Shown here piece by piece: positions 19,490-27,491 of a DNA stretch of 27,491 bases (within the stretch, counting starts at the first letter, position 1; each line of letters begins with the position of its first letter). This stretch comes from Didymodactylos carnosus. Its lineage: Eukaryota > Rotifera > Eurotatoria > Philodinida > Philodinidae. A model generated the notes under the pieces. That model had not been told where the DNA came from. It did not search any database and saw nothing but the letters and a program-made list of their open reading frames with translations. The DNA lies in assembly GCA_905250885.1 (NCBI GenBank), contig CAJNOQ010001916.1, positions 1 to 27,491 of the forward strand, given 5' to 3'. The position numbers were made by a program, and so were the translations under genes.

Positions 19490-20110
19490 ACGACCAGTGA
19501 GAGTTATTTTAGGCAAAACAGTCTTTCTTTTGGCCTGGTAGAGTGATTATTCATGACGGTCGGGAAGATATGAAATAGTTATTCCGTGAAAACGAACTAG
19601 TTTCGACTTTGTTGAGTGGGCTAAAGATAAACGGTGCGTTTAATGGACTAAACAGAGTCAATGTAACTACGTAGTTTCGTCAGTTTTATTTGATTCTGAA
19701 TTCTTGAAAAGAACTAGTAGCAGTTCCTGTTCAACAAGAACTGAATTAGAACTCTCCCACCCCCAGTTCAAAGTATTCATCGTTATTGTCTGAACATTCT
19801 GAAACTGAAAAAATAAATTTGAAATTCTCACTCGCCATCAGTATGCGTCAGGTAACTGTTCCATCTTGTAGTTGATATTTCCTGATATTGCAACATAAAA
19901 GTAACAATTTCAAGAAAATTAATTTATTATCCTCGAAATTTGTATATGAGTTGTTCATGATAAAAATCAAGAAGCAGAATAACCCACAAACAAGCGTTGA
20001 GATATAGAAAAGAATTTTCTCGGCAAAAATGCGCTTTCTCGCACAACTGGGCCCTGGAATAAGATTTTGTCTGTAGATTGAGGCAAGTTGAACAGTTCTG
20101 TTAGAAAAAC
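19490..20110. other. No gene recognised
   Basis: Flank between the MITE and the transposase pseudogene. No conserved frame. It may contain the 5' end of the transposase element, but no terminal repeat was identified. Confidence 0.4.
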
Positions 20111-20115
20111 AGAAT

Positions 20116-21275
20116 ATGGTAAGGCGAAAGAAACAGAAAGAACTAAAGGAAAATGTCGAGCTTAAAATGCCAACTTTAAATAGAACGTTTCACATATAAT
20201 GATGCATGAACTCTGCTGAACTAATAGCTTTTTCATTTATCTATACCAGCGAGCAATTGATTTGAAAGACTTATCAACCATGAACCGAAGAGAAAGGCGA
20301 AAAGCCATCGTAGTTGAATAAATTCTTCCAGAACTTGACTACGTTGTATAATCATTTAGCAGCAAAATTTGTTAAAAAAGTTGGAGGACAAACCATTTTA
20401 TCTAATGTGGAAGAACTATACCTTGTTACACCCATAAAAATAATGCAAGAATTAAATCATCCTTTGACACAATGATACGTGCTGAAATTATCAAGGTTAT
20501 ATATGTTACATTTGGAGAGAACAATACCTGATAATTACCCAACTAAAGACTGGTTTTACTCATTTCTAAAGCGATGATCACACGATTTGATTATTATGAA
20601 ACGTATAAAACTCGAAAAAGTAGGTGACAATGCTTTAACGACAGATGTCGTTGATATGTGATTTAGTAAATTACTCTTTATACTAACAAAATTAAAATTA
20701 ATGAATAAACCTGCGCAGATATGGAATGTAGATGAGAGTGGTTTTAATGATGATCCAGGTGGAAAATCTGCAGTTGTGAAACGTGACACAGAGCATCCTA
20801 ATTTAATATATGGCAGTTCAGGAAAATCTCAAACCAGGTTCTTCTGTGCACTTCGGCCTGCGGACGGTAAGAGTTTTCTGTTGTCTTGCACAAGGTAGCT
20901 ATTACTGTTTCCATTTCTAGCTGACTTCCGCCGTATATCGTACATAAAGGGATACGTTTGTACGATGCCTGATGTTCAAAACAGAACTACCGTGGTACAC
21001 TATATAATACTTCTGAAAGCGAGTGGATGGAAGAACCCTCCCTTTTTGCATGGATGAATAAAATGTTTATTCCTCAGACAAAATCTGTTAACAGACCATT
21101 ACTTCTTGTAATGGATAATCATTATTTCCATTTGTCATTTCGAACAATGAATTTAGCTTTAGATAATGATATTCATATACTGACATTACCGCCTCATACA
21201 ACACACGCATTACAACCATCAGATGTTTATACGTTAAAAAATTGTCAAAACAGACTGGCGTCGTATATTACATGA
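20116..21275 (+). pseudogene. pogo/Tigger-type DDE transposase pseudogene
   Basis: Starts MVRRKKQKELKENVELKM, then after a probable intron (acceptor TATACCAG about 20250) AIDLKDLSTMNRRERRK. Next come LYNHLAAKFVKK (pogo/CENP-B type HTH), PDNYPTKDWFYSFLKR, IWNVDESGF (first catalytic Asp), GKSAVVKRD, TRFFCALRPADG, LPPYIVHKGIRLYDA, EEPSLFAWMNKMFIP, LLLVMDNHYFHLS (second Asp), and LPPHTTHALQPSDV (third acidic position). A 54-nt intron-like segment, GTAAGA to TTCTAG (20867-20920), separates ADG from LPP, off by one base. In-frame TGA stops lie at 20473, 20575, 20659 and 20970, plus TAA at 20319. All catalytic motifs are recognisable, so decay is moderate. Pogo elements duplicate TA, matching the flanking MITE copies. 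Confidence 0.85.
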
Positions 21276-21468
21276 TTATTATCAAAAAACGCATGCAAGT
21301 GCAGTTGTTTAACATCATCGTCAGGTAATAATGATCAATCGTCATCATTACATTGTTGCCAATGTGAAGCACCATTTGATCCATTACATACGATATATTG
21401 GAATTGTGCTAGATACTCAAACGTTATATGTTTTTATTGTATACAGTCGTTCACATTCATGCCAGCAT
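21270..21468 (+). pseudogene. Cysteine-rich tail, likely C-terminus of the DDE transposase
   Basis: An open stretch with no ATG directly after the transposase frame stops. It reads CKCSCLTSSSSGNNDQ, then HCCQCEAPFDPLHTIYWNCA, RYSNVICFYC, ending TFMPA and TAA (21466-21468). The pattern C-x2-C, about 13 residues, C, 7 residues, C-x2-C resembles a zinc-binding knuckle, as found at the C-terminus of some DDE_1 transposases. Linkage to the transposase needs a frameshift or intron near 21275. Confidence 0.4.
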
Positions 21469-21479
21469 AATTATGTCGA

Positions 21480-22070
21480 CAGACATTATGTGTTTTTGCT
21501 GAGGTTTTTGTTTTTTATTTTCTTCTTTCTTTCGTCCTTTTTTGAGGCAAAATGTGCACCTCGTGATGCAGAGAACTACGAAAGCTAGAAAAGTTCTGGA
21601 AAAGGTAGGATATTCTCCCGACATTGGAGATTGATCAATGCACGTTCTTTTTTCAAAACTAAGGCCAGATTTGGCGCCATAAGCTACATAAATAGAAGTA
21701 AAATGTTTTTTGGACTGAGAAACTTTTCGTGTATATATAAGAGCTGATTGTCCGGCGCCATTTGTTCTTGAGATGAAATGTCAAATAAATATATCTGTAT
21801 TGATTTGATTTACTCTATATATATTGAGTAAATCAAAGCCAAAATGCAGTGCTTACAGCCTATTGGTACGATTAACTGTTTTTCTTGTTTTTTTGTTGTT
21901 ATTATGAATTAGCTAGTCAGGATTTACTTTACATACGAGATACATATTAGATTAGTCTCTACATAAAAGCTGTAAAAATCTACTTCCTGAAAGTATAATC
22001 ATCAACTTCTTATAAAAAATAAGACCATTCCAGATTAATAATTATCTATTTTACTTTGCAAACTGAATAA
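21480..22070. other. No gene recognised
   Basis: AT-rich 3' flank of the transposase remnant. The sequence around 21815-21835 (AAATCAATACAG.../TTGATTTACTC with ATATATATTGAGTAAATCAA) forms a minor palindrome. Nothing else seen. Confidence 0.4.
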
Positions 22071-22079
22071 CTGAGACTA

Positions 22080-22382
22080 AACCCCCTCCCCCCCATAATA
22101 GAAGACCACCTGGTCTTCTATTTTGTCTCTCAAGTCAAGTTCTAAAGGGTGGTCTTCTATTGCGGTCAAATTTTGTCGCCTGTTAGTAGTCCAACGGTAA
22201 CCTCACGTACTTGAAGTCCGTCCCCCATTAGAAGTACATTCTGGCGAAATTTTTTTGAAAATTCCCCTTCCAATTTTTTTTGCGGACATAATAGAAGACC
22301 ACTGGTCTTCTATTTGGCTTTCAAGTCATATAATCGGCAGTGGTCTTCTATTAGGGGATGGTCTTCTATTATGGGGGGGGTT
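22080..22382 (+). mobile_element. TA-flanked hairpin MITE, copy 2 (about 303 bp)
   Basis: Flanked by TA (22078-22079, 22383-22384). The ends AACCCCCTCCCCCCCATAAT and ATTATGGGGGGGGTT are inverted repeats. Internal blocks AATAGAAGACCACCTGGTCT and AATAGAAGACCACTGGTCTT form hairpins near each end, and ATAATCGGCAGTGGTCTTCT is shared with copy 1 at 19430. Same orientation as copy 1. The better-preserved C/G tracts suggest that it may be the younger copy. Confidence 0.82.
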
Positions 22383-22492
22383 TAGTCTTTATTCATTGGT
22401 AAAAACGATTTTTTATTTCTATCACTGCTCGCCAGATATAGTTAGGTTGTAGTTTTTTTTGAAAATTGTTGTTAGTTTTAGTAAAGATTACT

Positions 22493-22800
22493 AAATCGCC
22501 CCACCGATGTCTACATAATTTCCGACTCGCCCCATGTGGGACGAGCTGGGAATTTGCTATTATTATACTTCGCTCTTGTTTTAACTCATTCTCAGGTGTT
22601 TCTAATTATTCTTTTTTAAGGTTTGATACACTGTTTGTCATGACGAGACAAATCGAATGGTACCAAAAAGTGATTAAAAATCAATAAATATCAAAAAGAT
22701 AATTGCGTTTTTACTCTGATCGAGAAAATGCATGAAATTTCTCATTCGCCCCACCGAGTCTACAGTATTTTACCGAGTCGCCCATATTTGAGATACTAAG
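22493..22800 (+). repeat. Pair of diverged 55-bp direct repeats
   Basis: TCGCCCCACCGATGTCTACA with ACTCGCCCCAT following (22496-22547) recurs as TCGCCCCACCGAGTCTACA with GAGTCGCCCAT (22745-22793). The spacing is 249 bases. Function unknown; they could be the ends of a small direct-repeat element or a diverged tandem duplication. Confidence 0.6.
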
Positions 22801-23380
22801 TCTCATACGAGCAGATGTTTTACATTTTTCTGCTGATTTATCAAGGGAAAATCAAAAGCATATAACATCGCAAATACACTTAAATCTTTCTCTTTGTTGA
22901 TTGTTGATCAAAATTTCTACATGAGCAGTAACCAATTAAGGTCTTTATTTTAGATTAATTGAAAGAAAAACACTAATGAGGGTGGCGGCTTACATGGCCT
23001 AGCTCTTGTTGTATTCTGGTTCAGAAAGACAACAAAATTATTTTCTTGCTAATCGAATTTTCTACATCTATTGCCTGATTATTTGATTTTATTGTAGGAT
23101 TTGGTCGGATCCTTTGTGGTCTGACAGAGGATCCTATTAGGATTGTTTGTACTTTGTGTGAACAAAATACGAGTTGAATGACTTTGAGTGCGAACGCGTA
23201 TTAGTTAGCGCATTTTGAGTTGTGATTTTTCGGACGCTTATTCCTCGCGGTATTTTCGGACATGGTTTCTATATCAGGCGTTTCATTTCATGGTTTTGAA
23301 ATAGATATATTCTATTAGGTTTCAACTTAAAATTCACATTTTGCCTTAGTGATATTCTACTTCGCGGCTTTTCTGAACTA
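22800..23380. other. No gene recognised
   Basis: AT-rich, no frame with a domain. GGATCCTNTGTGG...CAGAGGATCC near 23108-23132 is a small inverted repeat. Confidence 0.4.
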
Positions 23381-23383
23381 GAG

Positions 23384-23462
23384 ATGGGATCGGTTCGTGT
23401 TTTTCTGCAACCGAACCGTCCTCTTTTTTCAGAAGTTCAAACCGAGTCGAACCGATCAGTTT
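23384..23462 (+). repeat. hAT-like terminus with CGGTTCG repeats
   Basis: TAGAGATGGGATCGGTTCG resembles a class of hAT MITE ends. CGGTTCG and its complement CGAACCG occur three to four times, so GATCGGTTCG at 23392 can pair with CGAACCGATC near 23449. No matching far end or target duplication was found. Confidence 0.4.
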
Positions 23463-23907
23463 TTTGTATATGTAATTAAAATTAGAATAAAACGAAAAAC
23501 TCTTTGTCTTTATCACTCAAACACCCCTCACTTTAGTTCTATGTTTCCATGAGTATTCTTTCTCTTCGGAAGCGTTTTCGCTTCACTTTCCAAAGAAAAG
23601 ACCTGTTATCACAAGTAAACAACTGTTCTATAAGAACAAAAAATATCAGATGACTGTTTGTTTATGCATTTTTTGTCTCTTACGTGTTTGCGTACAGCAC
23701 ATACTTGAGCGAAAATCAAAGACTGTTACAGTAGCCTCTGACTTGTCACAACTTTTGACCGTACTCCACTATCGAACTGCTTATGATCTGCGCTATCGGA
23801 CGAAAAAAATCAATCTGGAAAACAGGTCACTTTCTATGTTCTACCCATTCTTAACTTTCTCTATTCAAGCAAAATCCAAATTCAAGTTTTAGATTCAAGT
23901 TTTGTCT

Positions 23908-24102
23908 AGTCACAAGCAAAATTGGACTACTGCATTTTATTTTCATCTCATATACAAGATTGTGTCAATCTTTTCTGTTTGTTCAGTTGTATTATTCTGA
24001 CTTAAAAGAGGCACGACAACATCGAGAGTATCCATTTAACTTGTCTAGATATACTAAAATCACCCACTGAGACCCGTAGTCACAAGCAAAATTGGACTAC
24101 TG
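23908..24102 (+). repeat. Two identical 25-bp direct repeats 170 bases apart
   Basis: The 25 bases at 23908-23932 (beginning AGTCACAAGCAAAATTGGAC) recur exactly at 24078-24102. The unit itself has AGTC...GACT ends. The segment between shows no terminal repeats. Exact identity amid diverged DNA suggests a recent event. Confidence 0.8.
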
Positions 24103-24220
24103 GTCAGACAAATTTGAAGTTTGCCTACATGTATATATCGAAGATTAACTATCAGAGCTTATGTCAACTGAAACTATTCTCGAGGATCAATCCATGGGAT
24201 CCATGCTACTCAGAGATGGG

Positions 24221-24445
24221 CAATAGCCTGTTCTATAGTTCTTTCAATTCTCTACAAACTGATGTATTCACAATATCTCCGTTGGTTTGCAAAAGGCCGT
24301 TAAGTTCGACATAACATGTATAACTAGAGAAAACTGCGACCCGTACATCATTTAGGCGAACTTTTTTTCCAAAACAAAAAATAATCATTTTTCTAAAATA
24401 GTCTGTTTTAAAGGTCTTTCACTTCTCTACAAACTGATGTATTCA
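24221..24445 (+). repeat. Pair of about 50-bp direct repeats
   Basis: CTTTCAATTCTCTACAAACT and the next 10 bases (24241-24270) recur at 24416-24445 with 29 of 30 identities. Weaker similarity extends about 20 bases to the left (ATAGCCTGTTCTA versus ATAGTCTGTTTTA). The first copy lies next to CAGAGATGGGCAATAG (24210), a sequence resembling a hAT terminus. Confidence 0.7.
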
Positions 24446-24699
24446 TTTATGATGGATTATGTTTGATCATAAGGATTTGACAGGAATGAGAAAAGTTAAA
24501 CATACAGCGGGTCCAAAAAGTTATTCGTTCATCATTCTTTTTCGTTTTTCTCGTCGACTATGGTAGCTACAGCAAATTTGAAAAGGATTGGTACAGCTGA
24601 GAGAATTTTCAATCTGATGAGGTATGTATAAAGATTCCATCGGAACTTCTGAAATCAGGGTCTCTGGAAAACCCAAATCTTAGAAAATCAAGCCCCTCT

Positions 24700-24973
24700 C
24701 TTCGATCTAGAAATACTTCTCAAGTAGCTTTATCATATAGAGCAAACATTTGTGAACAAAATGAGACGTCTTTGGGCTCTCTGTGACACTTTTTCATAAA
24801 ACACTATTCAATTTACGAAAGACTCAAACAAGAAAGTTTCGCCTCTAGGGCTTTTCGTAAATTGAATGGTGTTTTATGAAAAAGTGTCATAGAGAGCCCG
24901 AAGACGTCTCATTTTGTTTACAAATGTTTGCTCTATATGACAAAGTTACTTGAGAAGAATTTCTAGATCGAAG
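24700..24973. repeat. Near-perfect hairpin: 122-base arms, 30-base loop
   Basis: The left arm 24700-24821 starts CTTCGATCTAGAAAT and the right arm 24852-24973 is its reverse complement, with seven differences by my count. The loop, 24822-24851, contains CTCAAACAAGAAAG. Five of the seven differences would be G-U pairs in a plus-strand transcript. It may be a foldback MITE or a hairpin-RNA source. No target duplication found outside. Confidence 0.9.
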
Positions 24974-25009
24974 AAAAGTTCAGTCTCAAATGTGAAAAAA
25001 ATCTGTCAA

Positions 25010-25118
25010 AAACAAGTCCACGTCTCTCATGTCTTCAGTTCAGTCCAAGTCTCGTACGCCTTCAGTCCCAGTCTGTGTAGAAAAGTCCATCAGTTCGGAC
25101 TTGGACTTCCCCATCTCT
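25010..25118. repeat. AGTCC-repeat block ending in CCCATCTCTG
   Basis: AAGTCC, CAGTCC, AGTCTC and GGACTT recur about ten times and the block ends TTCCCCATCTCTGG. The complement CCAGAGATGGGGAAGTCC resembles a hAT-like terminus with iterated subterminal motifs. The bases flanking 24211 (another AGAGATGGG) and 25118 do not match, so the two are not shown to be ends of one element. Confidence 0.45.
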
Positions 25119-25138
25119 GGCGGGCATTGATCCTAGAG

Positions 25139-25525
25139 CAGGGCTGGACAACTCCAACTCCGGAGTTGAGGATTTTTTCGGTGGAGTTGGAGTTGAGATT
25201 AGGAGGATGGAGTTGGGTTTTTGAATTTTTATTCTCAACTCCGTTTTGCATTTTTGGAAATATTCAATGATTGTAAAACTGATCTTCTAAACGATTGAGT
25301 GGCTGCATTCACTAGTGAATTCGAAGTTCTTTGCGCTTTACGACCGGAAAAAGCTCAAAAACGTCCAAAATCCTGCTAAAAACCGAAAAATCTTCCTTAC
25401 AAAAGTGAAGTAACCGAAGTTGAGATTTTTATTGACGGAGTTGGAGTTAAAGTTGAAAAATTTTGAGAGGGGTTGGAGCTGAAGTTGGAGTTTGGGGTTG
25501 AAAGTCAGTGAAGTTGTCAGCCTTA
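25139..25525. mobile_element. hAT-type MITE with iterated TTGGAG motifs, 387 bp
   Basis: Left end CAGGGCTGGACAACTCC, right end complement TAAGGCTGACAACTTCA: short imperfect terminal repeats (about 14 of 17). A perfect 8-bp target duplication TCCTAGAG lies at 25131-25138 and 25526-25533. The inside carries about ten GGAGTTGGAGTT / AACTCCAACTCC motifs clustered near both ends, typical of subterminal transposase binding sites. No coding capacity. Confidence 0.85.
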
Positions 25526-25540
25526 TCCTAGAGAATACTT

Positions 25541-25910
25541 TCAGTTGACATAGAGCAACGGCATTTTGAGTATCTGCACCTTACATCTGAACCCGTCTTG
25601 TGGATAAAAGAAAGGCCCTATGTCTAATGATATGATATCGCCTTTCGTCTTGTTTCCGAATACGAAACAACACTGATACTTTTTCTCTTCTTGCATGTGA
25701 AAATCAGTTATTCAATGCTCTATTGAATCTTACGTCTACTTGCTATTTGCACTCACCTGAACGATGAATCGTGCTACAGTTAGTACATTCAACACGAATA
25801 GTCGAAACAGAAACTTTAAACGTGGAATAAAATCGATGATAGTACCAGACTTGAATAGGATTCAATTTCGCACAGAGAAACAATACTTGTCTATGATAGC
25901 ATCTATGCAT
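25541..25910 (-). CDS. Small two-exon ORF of unknown function (100 aa), possible downstream cistron
   Basis: Exon 1 from ATG at 25910 reads MHRCYHRQVLFLCAKLNPIQ, VWYYHRFYSTFKVSVS, ECTNCSTIHRS. The donor TTCAG|GTGAGT at 25757/25756 is strong. A 67-nt intron ends TGCAAG at 25690. Exon 2 (25689-25541) stays in phase: EEKKYQCCFVFGNKTKGDII, SLDIGPFFYPQDGFRCKVQI, LKMPLLYVN and TGA. Cysteine-rich, with C-x2-C and CC. No family recognised. The open frame extends upstream to a possible acceptor AAATTAG at about 25943, only 45 nt after the stop of the membrane-protein gene on the same strand. It may be a second cistron, a 3' gene fragment, or chance. Confidence 0.42.
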
Positions 25911-25988
25911 AGATATTCCTTGCAGTAAAATACGCAAACACTAATTTAAATCAATTTTCTTAATTAAACAATGAATAGTCTACTCTGA

Positions 25989-27180
25989 CTATCCAAAAAT
26001 GGTTGGGTTCTTTTCCATAATCGCATATTTTTTATGTTCACATTTCTTCCGTAAGTTAAGCATAAGTAGTACCATTAAGGTGACGAAGATGATCACTTCG
26101 ATCAAATTGAAGTATAGTTTGATCTTGTTATATTGAAATGGATCAATGTTAGCCGTTATAACTGAGCAACTCATTACAGTAAACAATATCACCATAATCT
26201 TATGAATAATACCAGTGGTTCCAGTAATATCAAAAAAAGCCTTATTGAACATCGAATAGAAGGCAATACTACACAAAGCAATATCGCGAATGATACGGAG
26301 CTGTTCAAGACCTGTGACCATAGCAGTATAATCAGCCACACAAGAGTCATTGTCCCCAAAAACCGGTTGAGATATGTCAATAATAGTACAATGTGATCCA
26401 TTTGTCGCTGCATTTGTGTAAGGGCATTTGAATCGTACCGCATTATAAACAGCACGCAAACCAGGAGATACAAGAAACATTATAGTGACTGTCAAGTATA
26501 TGGACTGACGAAGCATAGCACGAGTAGCAGCTTGATAGTGTAATTTGTATGATTGTTGGAACTCAAAACGTTTAAAATTTTGAAAGGATAGTTCGGTACC
26601 CATGAAGAATGCAACAGTTTTAGCAGTATAAATAATACTTGCTATCGTTTCACTATGCTTCATACCGCAGTTGATGATGGCTAATATGCCATTGACAATC
26701 GCAAATGGTAGTAAAAAGTAAATTTCGATCGAAATGCCGTAGGTTGCAGCACCGGATGCATAAATAATCGATGATATGTCTTTCAGTGAGTAAGAGGCAC
26801 CGAAGAGAAAATTCAAAGGAAAATTTGATGATTTAATTACATGGCTGTAGGTAAGAAATTCGATGATAAAAATAAAGAACCAAATGATAGTAGCAACAGT
26901 ACGAGCGATGAGCAAATCGTAGGACTTCGCTTTGGTATTGGTGGCCGTCCTATATCGTCGATGAAAGCTGTAGAAGTAATCCCCGAGAGTCCATTGATTA
27001 CTTTCCCTCCCTGCCAATGTACTACGAGTAGGGTTTTGCTGCTGCTTAGTCTGCACTATTTGCGTTTCTATGGCGACCGGTTGCGTAAAAACTTGCCGTG
27101 AACTATTCTGTAAACAAACAAATGTAGAATAATAAACGGAAAAGCGTTGATCGAACTATAAGCCTTACTGTTCTATCCAT
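25989..27180 (-). CDS. Multi-pass membrane protein, about 376 aa, family not recognised
   Basis: The long frame has no ATG at its 5' end. A splice acceptor TTTGTTTACAG ends at 27108, and a matching donor ACA|GTAAGG sits 61 nt upstream, right after ATGGATAGAACA (27180-27169). Joining MDRT to NSSRQVFTQP keeps phase, so I take 27180 as start. Residues 1-65 are hydrophilic. Hydrophobic segments follow at about 70-91, 115-149 (perhaps two), 158-175, 205-220, 274-292, 304-322 and 336-356, about seven to eight spans. The loop at about 231-264 has three Cys and an NGS sequon, so it is probably extracellular. The C-terminus LRKKCEHKK is positive, likely cytosolic. The layout resembles a receptor or transporter-like protein, but I see no diagnostic motif (no DRY or NPxxY) and do not assign a family. 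Confidence 0.72.
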
Positions 27181-27299
27181 TAGTATTTTTTCTTGAACAT
27201 TCTTTTTAGAGTTTATTCACGAATCACATCCCGAATGTAAGAAGAATTCTCATTGATTCGATAAGACTAGAAAATCGAGTATGGCTGTTTATCTTTAAA
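27181..27299. promoter_or_regulatory. Probable upstream region of the membrane-protein gene
   Basis: AT-rich sequence directly upstream of the 27180 start on the minus strand. No clear TATA box, and no other gene seen. Called from position only. Confidence 0.3.
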
Positions 27300-27491
27300 G
27301 GGTGGGCCAGAAGTCCTGACCCGATTTGAATAATAAATTTTTCTATAGTGAAACAAGTGGTTGTAAATTTGTCTCTATGAAGAAAAGATGTAGTAAAAAA
27401 TGCTCTACAAAATGACGATTGATTGACCCCGTTAGCTCATCTAGTAAGAAACTTATAGGCTTAGAAATGTGCTTCACAAAAAAGAAAAATC
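27300..27491 (+). mobile_element. Possible Tc1/mariner-like terminus running off the window
   Basis: GGGTGGGCCAGAAGTCCTGA resembles the GGGTGTCCCAAAAGT type of terminal repeat in some mariner-group elements. The following 170 bases have no supported coding frame. The other end would lie outside the window, so the call is tentative. Confidence 0.3.

Noticed and set aside
20473-20972. UGA read as Trp (altered genetic code)
   Set aside because: Other genes here use TGG for Trp and TGA as a terminal stop (13203, 6788, 25543); pseudogene decay is simpler.
23650-23892. 80-codon frame starting MTVCLCIFCLL
   Set aside because: Hydrophobic start could mimic a signal peptide, but nothing after it looks like a protein family and no splice sites support it.
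24210-25118. One 0.9-kb hAT element from CAGAGATGGG to CCCATCTCTG
   Set aside because: Ends look similar but the flanking 8 bases do not match and inner sequences differ; kept as separate remnants.
26189-27101. Other-frame ORFs over the membrane protein (26189-26473, 26202-26396, 26841-27101)
   Set aside because: Shadows of the 25989-27180 gene.

Overview
This window looks like AT-rich nuclear DNA from a small invertebrate. The genes I can support are spliced, with GT-AG introns mostly 46-67 nt long. They are interspersed with short non-autonomous DNA transposons and eroded transposase genes. The mix of an ependymin-related secreted protein, a FLYWCH zinc finger, an arylalkylamine-type acetyltransferase, a SecA-like ATPase remnant of bacterial type, and very short introns fits a bdelloid rotifer best. 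That is an inference; no rRNA or other marker here fixes the taxon. No bacterial operon, CRISPR array, rRNA or tRNA was seen.

Layout. 1-4 kb: an intact minus-strand gene for an ependymin-related secreted or membrane-anchored protein (948-1658), then a duplicated repeat block. One copy of that block was split by a 254-bp hAT-type MITE with a perfect 8-bp target duplication. 4-5 kb: a piggyBac transposase pseudogene with an internal deletion and a frameshift. 5.5-7 kb: a minus-strand acetyltransferase gene in two exons with frame breaks, and an unassigned C-terminal exon upstream of it. 8-9.3 kb: a truncated FLYWCH gene with a TATA-like box, running into a patch of iterated GTCGAAA motifs, and a 15-bp minisatellite. 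9.8-10.4 kb: a clean two-exon small gene of unknown function. 12.2-13.2 kb: a spliced L7Ae/L30e-like RNA-binding protein gene broken by a frameshift and by a striking double palindrome that brings in a stop. 13.4-15 kb: two more hAT-type MITEs (225 and 507 bp) around a small ORF.

16.7-17.9 kb: a decayed SecA-type DEAD ATPase with an intact Walker A region, cut off where a hAT-like terminus begins. 19.2-22.4 kb: a pogo/Tigger-type DDE transposase pseudogene bracketed by two same-orientation copies of a TA-flanked MITE built from small hairpins. 22.4-25.5 kb: non-coding DNA with direct repeats, a near-perfect 122-bp-arm hairpin, and a 387-bp hAT-type element with a perfect 8-bp duplication. 25.5-27.2 kb: two minus-strand genes in tandem, a multi-pass membrane protein of 376 aa with a 4-codon first exon and, 78 nt after its stop, a two-exon 100-aa ORF. 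Their close spacing suggests co-transcription. The last 190 bases may hold the terminus of another transposon.

The intact host genes do not form one pathway. The main theme is transposon colonisation and gene decay: most intergenic space is explained by hAT, pogo/Tc-like or piggyBac material, and several host-type genes show one- or few-event breakages.
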